This document shows, piece after piece, positions 43,101 to 50,854 of a stretch of 64,000 nt of DNA. Both the position numbers and the translations under genes were made by a program. Source of the DNA: DASPWW01 sp963756745 (lineage in GTDB: Bacteria; Actinomycetota; Thermoleophilia; Solirubrobacterales; 70-9); NCBI GenBank assembly GCA_963756745.1, contig CAVWOU010000012.1, positions 1 through 64,000 on the forward strand. Direction: 5' to 3'. The notes beneath the pieces were generated by a model. The model was given only the letters and a program-made list of their open reading frames with translations, did no database searches and had not been told where the DNA came from. Numbering within the stretch: position 1 is the first letter of the stretch; each line of letters opens with the position of its first letter.

Positions 43101-43325
43101 CGTCCTGAAGCGCGGGTAGATGTCCTTGAACACGCGCGACAGCACGTGGTGCGCGCCGGGCCGTCCGTTCGCGGTCGGCGGCCCCTCGTAGAAGCTCCAG
43201 GTTGGCGCGTGGGCGCGCTGCGCGAGCGAGCGGTGGAACACGTCGCGATCCCGCCACCGCTCCAGGATCCGCTCCTCGAGCTCGGGGAAGCGCTGCTTCG
43301 GATCGACGGGGCGGTAGCGCGCCAT
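40155..43325 (-). CDS. ileS: Isoleucyl-tRNA synthetase, type 2 with GXHH motif
   Basis: A 1056-residue class I synthetase charging tRNA-Ile. The first signature, normally HIGH, reads G57-A-H-H60 in PPTANGRPGAHHVLSR, so first and third residues are swapped. KMSKS is intact in GQKMSKSRGNVVEP. The CP1 editing domain (TTTPWTLITNAAVAVGPE and the AFGEDDFRLGEQYG region) and a long C-terminal extension of the eukaryote-like (type 2) group are present. Type-2 IleRS with GXHH is reported to be highly resistant to mupirocin. ATG at 43325 follows TAGAAT by 9 nt. It is the only IleRS here and presumably essential. Confidence 0.95.
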   Translation of the reverse strand: MARYRPVDPKQRFPELEERILERWRDRDVFHRSLAQRAHAPTWSFYEGPPTANGRPGAHHVLSRVFKDIYPRFRTMRGYRVPRKAGWDTHGLPVELEVERELGISSKADIEAYGIAEFNDRCRESVFRYVEDWNRLTERIGFWIDLDDPYVTLDNTYIESVWWSLRRIWDDGRLYERNGVVPYCPRDQTTLSSHEVAQGYKDVQDPSVYVKLPVTEVPPSAEIPESPLRAGDRLLVWTTTPWTLITNAAVAVGPEIEYVRARVPGSDEVYVLAADLVERVLGEGAEVLSHLPGSALAGVAYKPPFSYITDYGPRGHTVLEADFVTTSEGTGLVHTAIAFGEDDFRLGEQYGIKLQNPVRPDGTFDERITDFEGRFVKDADEDIVEALRERGLLLRAETYEHAYPHCWRCDTPLLYYAKSSWYIRTTEVRDRMLAENEQIDWHPERIKHGRFGKWLEGNVDWALSRERYWGTPLPVWECASAECEERFCAGSIDELRERGGEVPDDLHRPYIDDVVIPCTACGGEMRRVAEVIDAWFDSGSMPFAQFHYPFEGKDEFEQRFPAEFICEAIDQTRGWFYSLLAVSVLLFDTTSYRHCVCLGLILDPEGQKMSKSRGNVVEPSEVIDRHGADALRWYYLTSQQPWAGYRFSVDTVGEAVRQFMLTLWNTYSFWVLYANAEGINPADPPEVPRDPSNLDRWALSRLQGTIREVTDGLEAFDSTAAGGAIAGYVDELSNWYVRLSRRRFWEGDRAAFGTLRRCLLDVSALLAPFTPFLADEIYLNLAGGETEALGDAPDSVHLLDFPEPDEGLEDVNLELGMAAVRRAVELGRAARAQAGVKVRQPLRKAVIVATDREREEIQRLSELVARELNVKEIEFVAEEAELVRYEVKPNYRSLGPRFGKLMPQAAAAVEALDPTAVAEAVAGEQTIGIQVNGTEHDIEPDDVSLVLRPLDGYQVEAESGRAVALALDLDDELRREGLAREVVHAVQNARRDAGLEVTDRIELRLGGDPELLDAARIHQDYVAGETLATSLSYDGSDGLETRIEGRELRIGVSATR

Positions 43326-43347
43326 GGTCAGCGGATTCTAGGAGTGG

Positions 43348-43560
43348 CTAGTCGCGCGAGATCAGGTTGAGGACGATCGTCAGCGCGATGCTGAGCACGA
43401 TCATCAGCCCGATCGGCGCGTAGAGGGTGAACCCGTCGCGCTTCACCACGATGTCCCCGGGGAGCCGCTCGAGGCCGAGCTTCGACGCGAGCAGCAGGCC
43501 GCCGCCGACGACCGCCAGCAGCAAGGCGAGGCCGAGCAGGACCTTTGCGACGCTCTCCAT
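43348..43560 (-). CDS. DUF2905 small membrane protein
   Basis: A 70-residue protein with two membrane spans (VAKVLLGLALLLAVVGGGLLL and LYAPIGLMIVLSIALTIVL) joined by the conserved segment RLPGDIVVKRDGFTLYAPIG that defines DUF2905. It lies 22 bp upstream of ileS on the same strand. Its function is unknown. Confidence 0.87.
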   Translation of the reverse strand: MESVAKVLLGLALLLAVVGGGLLLASKLGLERLPGDIVVKRDGFTLYAPIGLMIVLSIALTIVLNLISRD

Positions 43561-43583
43561 GCGGCAAGCGTAATGCCCGCCGA

Positions 43584-43589
43584 TAGCCT
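43584..43589 (+). promoter_or_regulatory. Candidate -10 box (TAGCCT), leaderless start
   Basis: TAGCCT ends 6 nt before the GTG at 43596. The same hexamer with 7-nt spacing occurs before fumC. Confidence 0.35.
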
Positions 43590-43595
43590 GCTCTC

Positions 43596-44087
43596 GTGAT
43601 CTCGGCCCCGGGCAGGTTGCCGCGTCGCGGTCTCGCGATTGCGGCGCTCGCGCTAGCCGCGCTGGCGGGCTGCGGCGAGGAGGAGGCCGAGACGCCGACT
43701 GCGTGCCTCGCCAGCCCCGACGTCTATCTGGATGCGCTTCGCGCTGCACCCGAGCCCGTGCTGCTCGAGGGCTCGACGCCGATCAGCGACTGCGTCCCGG
43801 CGGACCAGGACCCGGCGGAGCTGGGACAGGCCGGCGAGCAGATGATTGCCGCGGCGACGCAGCTCAACTCCGAGGCGCGGCGCGACCACTCAGGCGAAGC
43901 CACCGTCCAGCTCGGGTACCTGATCGGCGCCGTGCAGCAGGGCGCCGCCGAGGGAGGCGGCATCCACACCGATCTCCTTCGGCGGCTCGACGCGGCGGCG
44001 CGCTTCAACCAGAGTGAAAAGCCGCTTCCGGCGAGCTTCGAGCGCGCGTTCGGTAAGGGCTACGCCGCCGGACAGGAGACGGGCTAG
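43596..44087 (+). CDS. Putative lipoprotein, unknown function
   Basis: A 163-residue secreted protein. Arg-rich residues 7-11, a hydrophobic core (GLAIAALALAALAGC) and the lipobox LAGC (Cys at about 26) indicate a lipid anchor. The mature part is acidic and helical with a few Cys residues (ACLASPD, SDCVPAD) that could pair. I recognise no domain. It sits between the DUF2905 gene and fumC; its stop is 14 bp before fumC. Confidence 0.75.
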   Translation: MISAPGRLPRRGLAIAALALAALAGCGEEEAETPTACLASPDVYLDALRAAPEPVLLEGSTPISDCVPADQDPAELGQAGEQMIAAATQLNSEARRDHSGEATVQLGYLIGAVQQGAAEGGGIHTDLLRRLDAAARFNQSEKPLPASFERAFGKGYAAGQETG

Positions 44088-44088
44088 A

Positions 44089-44094
44089 TAGCCT
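44089..44094 (+). promoter_or_regulatory. Candidate -10 box (TAGCCT) for fumC
   Basis: TAGCCT ends 7 nt before the fumC ATG at 44102, directly after the upstream stop. It suggests that fumC has its own leaderless transcript. Confidence 0.35.
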
Positions 44095-44101
44095 GGGATC
44101 G

Positions 44102-45427
44102 ATGGAAGCGGACGTCGCTACCGAGCTATGGGGCACTGAGACGAGTAAGGCGATAGAGAACTTTCCCGTCTCGGGCCAGCCGATCCCGGCGCCGGTGATC
44201 CACTGGCTCGGCCTGATCAAGGCCGCGGCCGCGCAGGTCAACGGGGAGCTTGGACTGCTCGACGCTGAGCTTGCGGAGCGGATTGCCGCGGCCGCCGACT
44301 CGGTCTGGGAGGGCGAGCACGACGACCAGTTCCCGATCGACGTCTTCCAGACCGGTTCGGGGACCTCCTCGAACATGAATGCGAACGAGGTGATCGCCAG
44401 CCTCGCGGGTGACCCTGCGCATCCCAACGACCACGTGAACATGGGGCAGTCCTCGAACGACGTGTTCCCGTCAGCGGTCCACCTCGCGGCGATCGGGGAG
44501 GTGACCGAGGGCCTGCTCCCGGCGCTCGACGGCCTGGCCGAGGCGCTGGCGGCGAAGGCGGACGAGTTCGCCGAGGTCGTGAAGGCCGGGCGCACGCACC
44601 TCATGGACGCGGTGCCGGTGACGCTCGGTCAGGAGTTCGGGGGATACGCGGCGCAGGTGAGCCTCGGGGCGGATCGCGTTCGCGGCACGCTCGAGCGAGT
44701 CGCGCAGATCCCGCTCGGCGGCACCGCGACCGGCACCGGGCTCAATACCCACCCGAACTTCGCCGAGCGCGTGCGCGAGAGGCTCTCGGTGGCGACGGGC
44801 CTGCGCATCCGGCCTCCCGCTGACCGGTTCGAGGCGCAGGCCAACCGCGACGCCCTGGTCGAGCTCTCCGGCGCGCTCAAGGTGGTCGCGGTGTCCCTGA
44901 TCAAGATCGCCAACGACCTCGCGCTGATGGGGTCGGGGCCGCGCGCCGGGCTCGGCGAGCTGCGACTCCCGGAGCTCCAGAAGGGCTCCTCGATCATGCC
45001 CGGCAAGGTCAACCCGGTGGTCCCGGAGGTCGTGATCCAGGTCGGCGACCAGGTGATCGGGAACGATGCCGCGATCACGATCGCGGGTTCACAGGGCCAG
45101 TTCGAGCTCAACGTGCGGGTGCCGGTGATCGCCCGCAACCTGTTCGACTCGATCACCCTGCTCACGGCCGCGGCGCGGCTGCTCGACGAGAAGGCCGTGA
45201 GGGGCGTCGAGGCCAATGTCGAGATGAACGAGCGCCACGCCGAGGCCACCCTCGCGACAGCCACCGCGCTCAACCTCCACATCGGCTACGACAAGGCGAC
45301 AGAGATCGTCAGGGAGGCGGCGGAGACCGGACGCCATCTGCGCGAGGTGGCACGGGAGATGGGCGTGGACGAGGAGATTCTCGACGAGGCGCTCGACCAC
45401 CGAAAGCTCGCGCGTCCCCACGATTAG
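44102..45427 (+). CDS. fumC: Class II fumarate hydratase
   Basis: A 441-residue fumarase that hydrates fumarate to L-malate in the TCA cycle. TGSGTSSNMNANEV, SSNDVFPSA, AGRTHLMDAVPVTLGQEF and the superfamily signature GSSIMPGKVNP are complete. It is of the oxygen-stable class, with no Fe-S cluster. Its last 119 bp overlap the 3' end of the convergent Lnt-like gene. Confidence 0.95.
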   Translation: MEADVATELWGTETSKAIENFPVSGQPIPAPVIHWLGLIKAAAAQVNGELGLLDAELAERIAAAADSVWEGEHDDQFPIDVFQTGSGTSSNMNANEVIASLAGDPAHPNDHVNMGQSSNDVFPSAVHLAAIGEVTEGLLPALDGLAEALAAKADEFAEVVKAGRTHLMDAVPVTLGQEFGGYAAQVSLGADRVRGTLERVAQIPLGGTATGTGLNTHPNFAERVRERLSVATGLRIRPPADRFEAQANRDALVELSGALKVVAVSLIKIANDLALMGSGPRAGLGELRLPELQKGSSIMPGKVNPVVPEVVIQVGDQVIGNDAAITIAGSQGQFELNVRVPVIARNLFDSITLLTAAARLLDEKAVRGVEANVEMNERHAEATLATATALNLHIGYDKATEIVREAAETGRHLREVAREMGVDEEILDEALDHRKLARPHD

Positions 45428-46907
45428 CGGCCGCGGCGGCGAGCCACCCGATCGCGGCGGCCGCGAGTGCGATCCAGCCGATCGCGTCACCCAGGCGCGC
45501 GTACGGCGTCGGGCTCCCGGCGGCGACCTCGGCGACGAGCACGGTCCGGGCGCGGCCCTCGCCCGCGTCGGCCACCACCGCGCCATCGCGACCGTAGATC
45601 GCCGACCCGTAGCGCCAGTCCGCGCGTACGACTGGGACGCCCGAGGCCTTCGCCCCGAGCGCTGCGAGCGCCCGGTGCTGCGTCGCGAGCTGGGCCCAGT
45701 CGTGAGTGCTGGAGGTAACGATCTCGGCGCCGGCGTCCGAGAGCGCGCGCCCCACATTTGGGTCCTGGACGTCGACCCCGAGCAGGGTGCCGAGTTCACG
45801 GTCTGCGGCGGGAAGGGTTCGCGGCTCCGTGCCGGCGGCGCGCTCGCCTAGAAACCACATCGGCCGCTGCTTCGGGCGCGGGCTCGTGAGCGCGCCATGC
45901 GGTGACGCGGCGATCGCCGCGCTGCTCCGCGACGCGTGGTCGAAGTACGGGGCCACGATCGTGACACCGCTGTCGCGCGCGATCCGACGCAGCGCCGCTC
46001 GCGCCCCGCGACGTTCTTCGAGGTCGACGAACGTGACCGCCTCGGGCCACACGACAATCTTGGCGTCCTCGCGCGCTGCGCGCCGGGTGAGTCCGCCGAG
46101 GTCGCGAAACAGATCGCGCGCCGCGAGGTTGAACTCGCCGGCGTGCCAGTGGCGCAGCAGCCGCGGCTCGGTCTCCTCCTCCGCCGTGTCGTACCCGGGC
46201 TGGACCGCGGCAACGGCGACAGGCGGGCCGGAGGGCTCGTCGTCGGCCGCGGCCGAGAGCGCGAGCGCCGCGGCGACTGCGACGACCGGAACAAGCGCCG
46301 GCGCGGGACGGCGGCGAACGAGGGCGAGCGCGAGTCCGTAGTTGACCGCGACGATCGCGAGCGTGACCAGCCACGGTCCACCCAGCGCCGCGAGGTCCGC
46401 CCCAGAGGTGTCGACCTGAGACAGGAACAGGGGGCCCCACGACCCGCCTGGCTCGAGCTTCGCGCGCAGGAGATCGAGCCCCGTCCACGCCAGCGCAGGC
46501 ATGAGCACGGCGGCAGCCATCGACAGGCGCGGGCCGAGCAGCTCCGCGCCCCACGGCTCCCCGAACCGGATCAGGTAAAGGAGAGCGCCGAAGAGAGGGA
46601 TCGCCAGGAGCGCGACCGCCAGGACGGGAGAGTCCCCGACCATCACCGGGAGAGTCGCGTCGCCCCACTGCCCCGAGGCGATCCCGAACGGCAGCGCCGG
46701 CACGAGCAGAAGCTCGAGGTACAGGGCGTAGGCGAGCGGGACGGCGAGGCGCGCCGCACGCGTGCCCGGAGCCGACAGGACGACGGTCGCGACGGGGACG
46801 AGCGCGACCCACGCGAGCGGCCCCGCGCCGCCGACCGGGCTCGCGGCCCACAGCATGATCGCCGTAACAACGGCGGCTCCAATCGACACTTTCAGCATGG
46901 CTACCAT
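45309..46907 (-). CDS. Apolipoprotein N-acyltransferase-like protein lacking the catalytic Cys
   Basis: A protein of about 532 residues with an N-terminal multi-span membrane domain (residues about 5-220), a nitrilase-like domain (about 225-460) and a last membrane helix, the Lnt layout. The first catalytic Glu is in KIVVWPEAVTF, and Lys with a second Glu in RPKQRPMWFLGE. Where Lnt has the nucleophile Cys (ICYE), this protein reads LGVDVQDPN. It therefore probably cannot form the acyl-enzyme. The C-terminal tail is Arg/Pro rich. ATG at 46907 or 46898 is possible. It is divergent from msrA. Confidence 0.8.
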   Translation of the reverse strand: MVAMLKVSIGAAVVTAIMLWAASPVGGAGPLAWVALVPVATVVLSAPGTRAARLAVPLAYALYLELLLVPALPFGIASGQWGDATLPVMVGDSPVLAVALLAIPLFGALLYLIRFGEPWGAELLGPRLSMAAAVLMPALAWTGLDLLRAKLEPGGSWGPLFLSQVDTSGADLAALGGPWLVTLAIVAVNYGLALALVRRRPAPALVPVVAVAAALALSAAADDEPSGPPVAVAAVQPGYDTAEEETEPRLLRHWHAGEFNLAARDLFRDLGGLTRRAAREDAKIVVWPEAVTFVDLEERRGARAALRRIARDSGVTIVAPYFDHASRSSAAIAASPHGALTSPRPKQRPMWFLGERAAGTEPRTLPAADRELGTLLGVDVQDPNVGRALSDAGAEIVTSSTHDWAQLATQHRALAALGAKASGVPVVRADWRYGSAIYGRDGAVVADAGEGRARTVLVAEVAAGSPTPYARLGDAIGWIALAAAAIGWLAAAAANRGDARAFGGRAPRRESPRPRPSPVPPRADGVRSPPPP

Positions 46908-46942
46908 CAATTGTGAGAGAGATTTCGAGGAACGGAGGCAAC

Positions 46943-47443
46943 GTGGCAAGGACGGAGAAGGCGACCTTCGGTGCGGGATGCTTCTGGCAGCCCGAGATGG
47001 AGCTCAAGGCGCTGCCGGGTGTCATCGACACACAGGTCGGCTATGAGGGCGGACACGTCGACAACCCGACCTACGAGCAGGTCTGCACCGGGACCACCGG
47101 GCACGCCGAGGTGACCCAGATCGAGTTCGACCCCGATCAGATCTCCTACGAGGAGCTGCTGAATCGGTTCTGGGAGATGCACGACCCGACCCAGGTGAAT
47201 CGCCAGGGGCCGGACGTCGGCAGCCAGTACCGCTCGGCGATCTTCTTCCACACGCCCGAGCAGGAGGCCGCGGCGAAGGCCTCCAAGGAGCGGGTGCAGA
47301 AGAACCACCGCAAGCCGATCGCGACATCGATCGAGCCCGCGACCGGATTCTGGCGCGCCGAGGAGTATCACCAGTGCTATCTCGAGAAGCGCGGCGAATC
47401 GCGCGGGCTCGCAGGGATGATGCGCTCGGTCCTCGGCTCGTAG
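46943..47443 (+). CDS. msrA: Peptide-methionine (S)-S-oxide reductase
   Basis: A 166-residue MsrA that reduces methionine-S-sulfoxide in proteins. The nucleophilic Cys is in FGAGCFWQPE, and QVGYEGGHVDNPTYEQVCTG, FWEMHDPTQVNRQGPDVGSQYRS and EEYHQCYL are canonical. GTG at 46943 is chosen for its GGAGG site 6 nt upstream and because conserved sequence starts there; an upstream in-frame GTG is at 46913. The gene overlaps the next methyltransferase gene by 70 bp. Confidence 0.94.
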   Translation: MARTEKATFGAGCFWQPEMELKALPGVIDTQVGYEGGHVDNPTYEQVCTGTTGHAEVTQIEFDPDQISYEELLNRFWEMHDPTQVNRQGPDVGSQYRSAIFFHTPEQEAAAKASKERVQKNHRKPIATSIEPATGFWRAEEYHQCYLEKRGESRGLAGMMRSVLGS

Positions 47444-48081
47444 CTCGCACCCCGACTCAGCGCGACCTCGTCAGAGTCGTCGCCGCCAGCGGCGTTCGCG
47501 ACGAGCGAGTGCTCGACGCGCTGGCGCGCGTCCCGCGCGCCGGGTTCGTCCCGCAGGAGATGGCGCGGCGAGCCTACCTCGACGAGCCGGTCCCGATCCC
47601 TCGCGGCCAGGTGACGACCCAACCGTCCCTGGTCGCAAAAATGGTGGCGGCGCTGGAGCTAGCCGGAAGCGAGCGGGTCCTCGAGGTGGGCACGGGATAC
47701 GGGTTCCAGACGGCGCTGCTCGCCGAGCTGTCGGCGGAGGTGTGGAGCGTCGAGCGCTTTCCCGACCTCGCCGACGCGGCGCGCCGGAACCTCGCCCACC
47801 ACGGCGCCCACGACGTCGAGGTGATCGTCGGTGACGGGACGCGGGGGCTCCCTGACCGGGCGCCCTTCGAGGCGATCGTGGTCACCGCGGCGCATCCGGT
47901 TGTACCCGCTCCGCTAGCCGAGCAGCTGTCGCCGGGTGGCCGCCTGGTGCACCCCGTCGGACGAGGGGGCAGGGAGGACGTTGCGCGGTTCGACTACGGC
48001 GAAAACGGCCTTGTCCGGCGGCAAACCATCGTTGGCGCCCACTTCGTCCGACTCGTGGGCGAACACGGATTCGATCGGTAG
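47374..48081 (+). CDS. pcm: Protein-L-isoaspartate O-methyltransferase (second copy)
   Basis: A 235-residue PCMT. Conserved segments are GVRDERVLDALARVPRAGFVP, IPRGQVTTQPSLVAKM (PCMT-specific), SAM motif VLEVGTGYGFQTALL and VIVGDGTRGLP. GTG at 47374 lies inside msrA in another frame and no later start is available before the conserved region, so the overlap seems real. It repairs isoaspartate and with MsrA forms a two-gene protein-repair unit. About the first 25 residues, encoded in the overlap, are not conserved. Confidence 0.88.
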   Translation: MLSREARRIARARRDDALGPRLVARTPTQRDLVRVVAASGVRDERVLDALARVPRAGFVPQEMARRAYLDEPVPIPRGQVTTQPSLVAKMVAALELAGSERVLEVGTGYGFQTALLAELSAEVWSVERFPDLADAARRNLAHHGAHDVEVIVGDGTRGLPDRAPFEAIVVTAAHPVVPAPLAEQLSPGGRLVHPVGRGGREDVARFDYGENGLVRRQTIVGAHFVRLVGEHGFDR

Positions 48082-48082
48082 A

Positions 48083-48088
48083 TAGGTT
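48083..48088 (+). promoter_or_regulatory. Candidate -10 box (TAGGTT), leaderless MFS gene
   Basis: TAGGTT ends 7 nt before the ATG at 48096, immediately after the pcm stop. Confidence 0.35.
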
Positions 48089-48095
48089 CCTCCTG

Positions 48096-49361
48096 ATGGC
48101 GGGAGGGAACCTGCTTCGAAACCGAGACTTCGCACTGGTCGCCGGGTCGGTGGGGCTGTCGGCGCTCGGCGACTGGGTCGCGATCGTCGCGCTCGGGCTC
48201 CACGTCAAGGAGATGACCGACTCCGGATTCGCGGTGGCGGCCCTGTGGATATGCCTGTTCGGCCCCTCGGTCGCGGTCGCCGGCCACGCGGGCCTGCTGG
48301 TCGATCGCCTCGAGGCGACGCGTCTGCTGGCCGGGGTCTCGGCGCTTGGAGCGGTTATCGCCGCCGTCCTCGGCTTCGCGACCGGGACCGCGCCGGTGCT
48401 CGCGCTCACCGCGCTGCTCGGCGTTGTGTTCGCGGTCTCCCAGCCGGCCGAGTTCGCCCTCGTCCCGCCGCTTGCAGGGGGGCGCATCCAGGAGGCGAAC
48501 GGCCACGTCGAGACCGCGCGCTACATCGGGTTCGGGATCGGGCCGGTGCTCGGCGGCGTGTTGTTCTCGCTCGGAGGGCTCGAGCTCGCGATGCTCGTCG
48601 ACGCCGCGACGTTCGCCGCGGTTGCGTGCGCCGCCCTCGCACTGCGGGTGCGGCGGGATCCCAGCGAGCAGCAGGAGTCCGAGCGCGCCCCGCGTGCCCG
48701 TGACGGGATCGTGTTCCTGTTCGGGGACAGGGTCCTGTCGTTGGCGATGTTCGTCGCCTTCGCCGCGCTGCTGTTCATGTCCGCCGTGTGGGTGGGGGAG
48801 CTGTTCTTCGTCGAGGATGTTCTCGGCAAGGGGGACCTCGGCTATGGCCTCATGCTCTCGATCTGGACCGTCGGCATGGCGCTCGGCGCCATGCTGCTGT
48901 CACGGCGGATCGCGGCCGGCGCCGTGGCGGCGACGGGGCTCGCCGCTGTGGCCGTCCAGGGAGCGGGCCTCGCCCTGCCGGCGCTGTGGCTCAGCTTCGG
49001 CTTCTTCCTCGCCTGCTCGTTCATGGGAGGCCTCGCGCACGGCCTCAAGAACGTGATGTTCCGCAGCCTGATTCATGTCCGCGTACCCGACCGGCTCCAC
49101 GGGCGGGCGTTCGCCGCCTACAACGGGATCCGCAACACCGCCGAGCTCGGCGCGTTCGCAGCGGGCGGGCTTCTCGTCGCGGCGATCGGTGCCCGAGGCA
49201 CCCTTGCCTACGCGGGAGGACTCTCGGCGCTCGCCGGACTCGTCGGGCTGCTCGTCCTGGTGCGGATGCAGCGTGGCTGGGCGCCGACCGGTCCCGTCGG
49301 CCCGCTGGCCGAGCCGGCGGGCGGGAGCTCGGAGCCGCCAGGCCCGGCGCAGCCCACGTAG
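48096..49361 (+). CDS. MFS transporter
   Basis: A 421-residue major facilitator with about 11-12 membrane spans. FALVAGSVGLSALGDWVAIVALG forms the first helix, and GLLVDRLEATRLL is the MFS loop 2-3 motif. The order of hydrophobic helices is that of the enterobactin-exporter/macrolide-efflux-like (MFS_3) group, which usually expels drugs or siderophores. A Gly/Pro/Ser-rich cytoplasmic tail ends it. The substrate is unknown. Confidence 0.88.
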   Translation: MAGGNLLRNRDFALVAGSVGLSALGDWVAIVALGLHVKEMTDSGFAVAALWICLFGPSVAVAGHAGLLVDRLEATRLLAGVSALGAVIAAVLGFATGTAPVLALTALLGVVFAVSQPAEFALVPPLAGGRIQEANGHVETARYIGFGIGPVLGGVLFSLGGLELAMLVDAATFAAVACAALALRVRRDPSEQQESERAPRARDGIVFLFGDRVLSLAMFVAFAALLFMSAVWVGELFFVEDVLGKGDLGYGLMLSIWTVGMALGAMLLSRRIAAGAVAATGLAAVAVQGAGLALPALWLSFGFFLACSFMGGLAHGLKNVMFRSLIHVRVPDRLHGRAFAAYNGIRNTAELGAFAAGGLLVAAIGARGTLAYAGGLSALAGLVGLLVLVRMQRGWAPTGPVGPLAEPAGGSSEPPGPAQPT

Positions 49362-49369
49362 GTACTAGC

Positions 49370-50815
49370 TCAGCCCTGGAGCGTTATCAGTCGCTCTTCG
49401 GTGAGCTCGCGGACGGCGTACGCCGGGCCCTCGCGCGTGTTTCCCGACTCCTTCACGCCGCCGTAGGGCATCTGGTCGGCCCGGAACGTCGGCACCTCGT
49501 TGATCAGCACGGCGCCGAACTCGAGCCGGCGGCCGGCGTCGAGCGCCAGCCCGACGTCGCTGGTGAACACTCCGGCCTGGAGCCCGAAGCGGGCGTCGTT
49601 CGCCATCTCGATCGCTTCCTCGAAGGAGCCGAACGAGTTAAGCGTGGCGACAGGGCCGAAGATCTCGTCGCACCACACGCGCGCATCGGGTGGGGGCTCG
49701 CGGATCACGGTCGGCTCGAGGCAGCGATCGTCGTCGGTCAGCTCGCCGCCGGTGAGGACCTCGCCGCCGCTCTGGGCCGCCTCGTCGATCCATTCCTTGA
49801 CGCGGTCACGGTCCCCGTGCGAGATCAGCGGCCCGACGTCGGTGTCGGGGTCCATCGGGTCGCCGACGACGAGGCTCTCGACGTTGGAGACGAAGCGCTC
49901 CACGAAGGGGGAGGCGATCGCCTCGTGGACGAGGATCCGCTGCACCGAGATGCAGCTCTGGCCGGCGTGGGAGTACGCGTGAAGCTTCGCCTTGTCGGCG
50001 GCCGCCGCCCAGTCGCCGTCCTCGTTCACGACGAGCGGCGCCGTCGAGCCGAGCTCGAGGTTGACCTTCTTGCGCGGGGCCTTGGCGCGAATGTCCCAGC
50101 CGACGGGAGCCGAGCCGGTGAAGCTGATCGCGCTCACGCGCTCGTCCTCGACCAGCGCGCCGCCGATCTCCGAGCCAGAGCCGCACACGACGTTCAGCCA
50201 TCCCGGGGGAAGCCCGGCGTCGACCAGCGCCTCGGCGAGCTTGATCCCGGAGATCGGCGTCTGGCCCGCGGGCTTGTGGACGACGGCGTTCCCGCCCGCG
50301 ATAGCGGGGCCGATCTTGTGGGCGACGAGGTTGAGGGGGAAGTTGAAGGGGGTGATGGCGCCGACGATCCCGTACGGCACCCTGATCACGATCCCGAGCT
50401 TGCCGGCGCCGCTCGCCGAGCCCTCCATCGGAACCGTCTCGCCGGTAAGCGTGCGCGCCACGATCGCCGAGTACGCGAGCGTGCCCGCGCACCGCTGAGC
50501 CTCGATGCGAGCAGTCTTCACCGGCTTGCCGGCCTCGGCGGCGATCGCGATCGTGAGCTCGTCCTCGCGGTCGGCGACGAGCGCGGCGGCGCGCTCGAGC
50601 ACTGACGCGCGCTCGTGCTGCGGAAAATCGCCGGCGGCGAATGCGTCGCCGGCCGCGGAGACGGCGCGGTCGAGAACCTCGGCATCGGCCTTGGCGACTC
50701 GCCCGACCACCGTGCCGTCGTAGGGGCTGTGGACCTCGGACCACTCCCCGGTCTCGACCCGCTCGCCTCCGATCAGCAGCTCGTGGTCCGCCGCCTGAAT
50801 CGTCTCCGTCGCCAT
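49370..50815 (-). CDS. NAD(P)-dependent aldehyde dehydrogenase
   Basis: A 481-residue ALDH-superfamily enzyme oxidizing an aldehyde to its acid. ITPFNFPLNLVAHKIGPAIA binds the cofactor, the general-base Glu is in VNLELGSTAPLVV, and the nucleophile Cys in AGQSCISVQRILVHE. FGPVATLNSFGSFEEAIEMAN and the late GGVKESGNTREGPAYAVREL complete it. The closest families are lactaldehyde/non-phosphorylating GAPDH-like ALDHs. A GAGGAGG site precedes the ATG. It ends 9 bp from the convergent MFS gene. Confidence 0.92.
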   Translation of the reverse strand: MATETIQAADHELLIGGERVETGEWSEVHSPYDGTVVGRVAKADAEVLDRAVSAAGDAFAAGDFPQHERASVLERAAALVADREDELTIAIAAEAGKPVKTARIEAQRCAGTLAYSAIVARTLTGETVPMEGSASGAGKLGIVIRVPYGIVGAITPFNFPLNLVAHKIGPAIAGGNAVVHKPAGQTPISGIKLAEALVDAGLPPGWLNVVCGSGSEIGGALVEDERVSAISFTGSAPVGWDIRAKAPRKKVNLELGSTAPLVVNEDGDWAAAADKAKLHAYSHAGQSCISVQRILVHEAIASPFVERFVSNVESLVVGDPMDPDTDVGPLISHGDRDRVKEWIDEAAQSGGEVLTGGELTDDDRCLEPTVIREPPPDARVWCDEIFGPVATLNSFGSFEEAIEMANDARFGLQAGVFTSDVGLALDAGRRLEFGAVLINEVPTFRADQMPYGGVKESGNTREGPAYAVRELTEERLITLQG

Positions 50816-50854
50816 GCTTCGCCTCCTCGCTTCGCTCTACCTCCAGCGTAGTGG

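Noticed and set aside
45309..45427. The fumC/Lnt overlap as evidence that one gene is false
   Set aside because: Fumarase homology reaches its stop and the Lnt-like domains are complete upstream of the overlap, so both genes are real.
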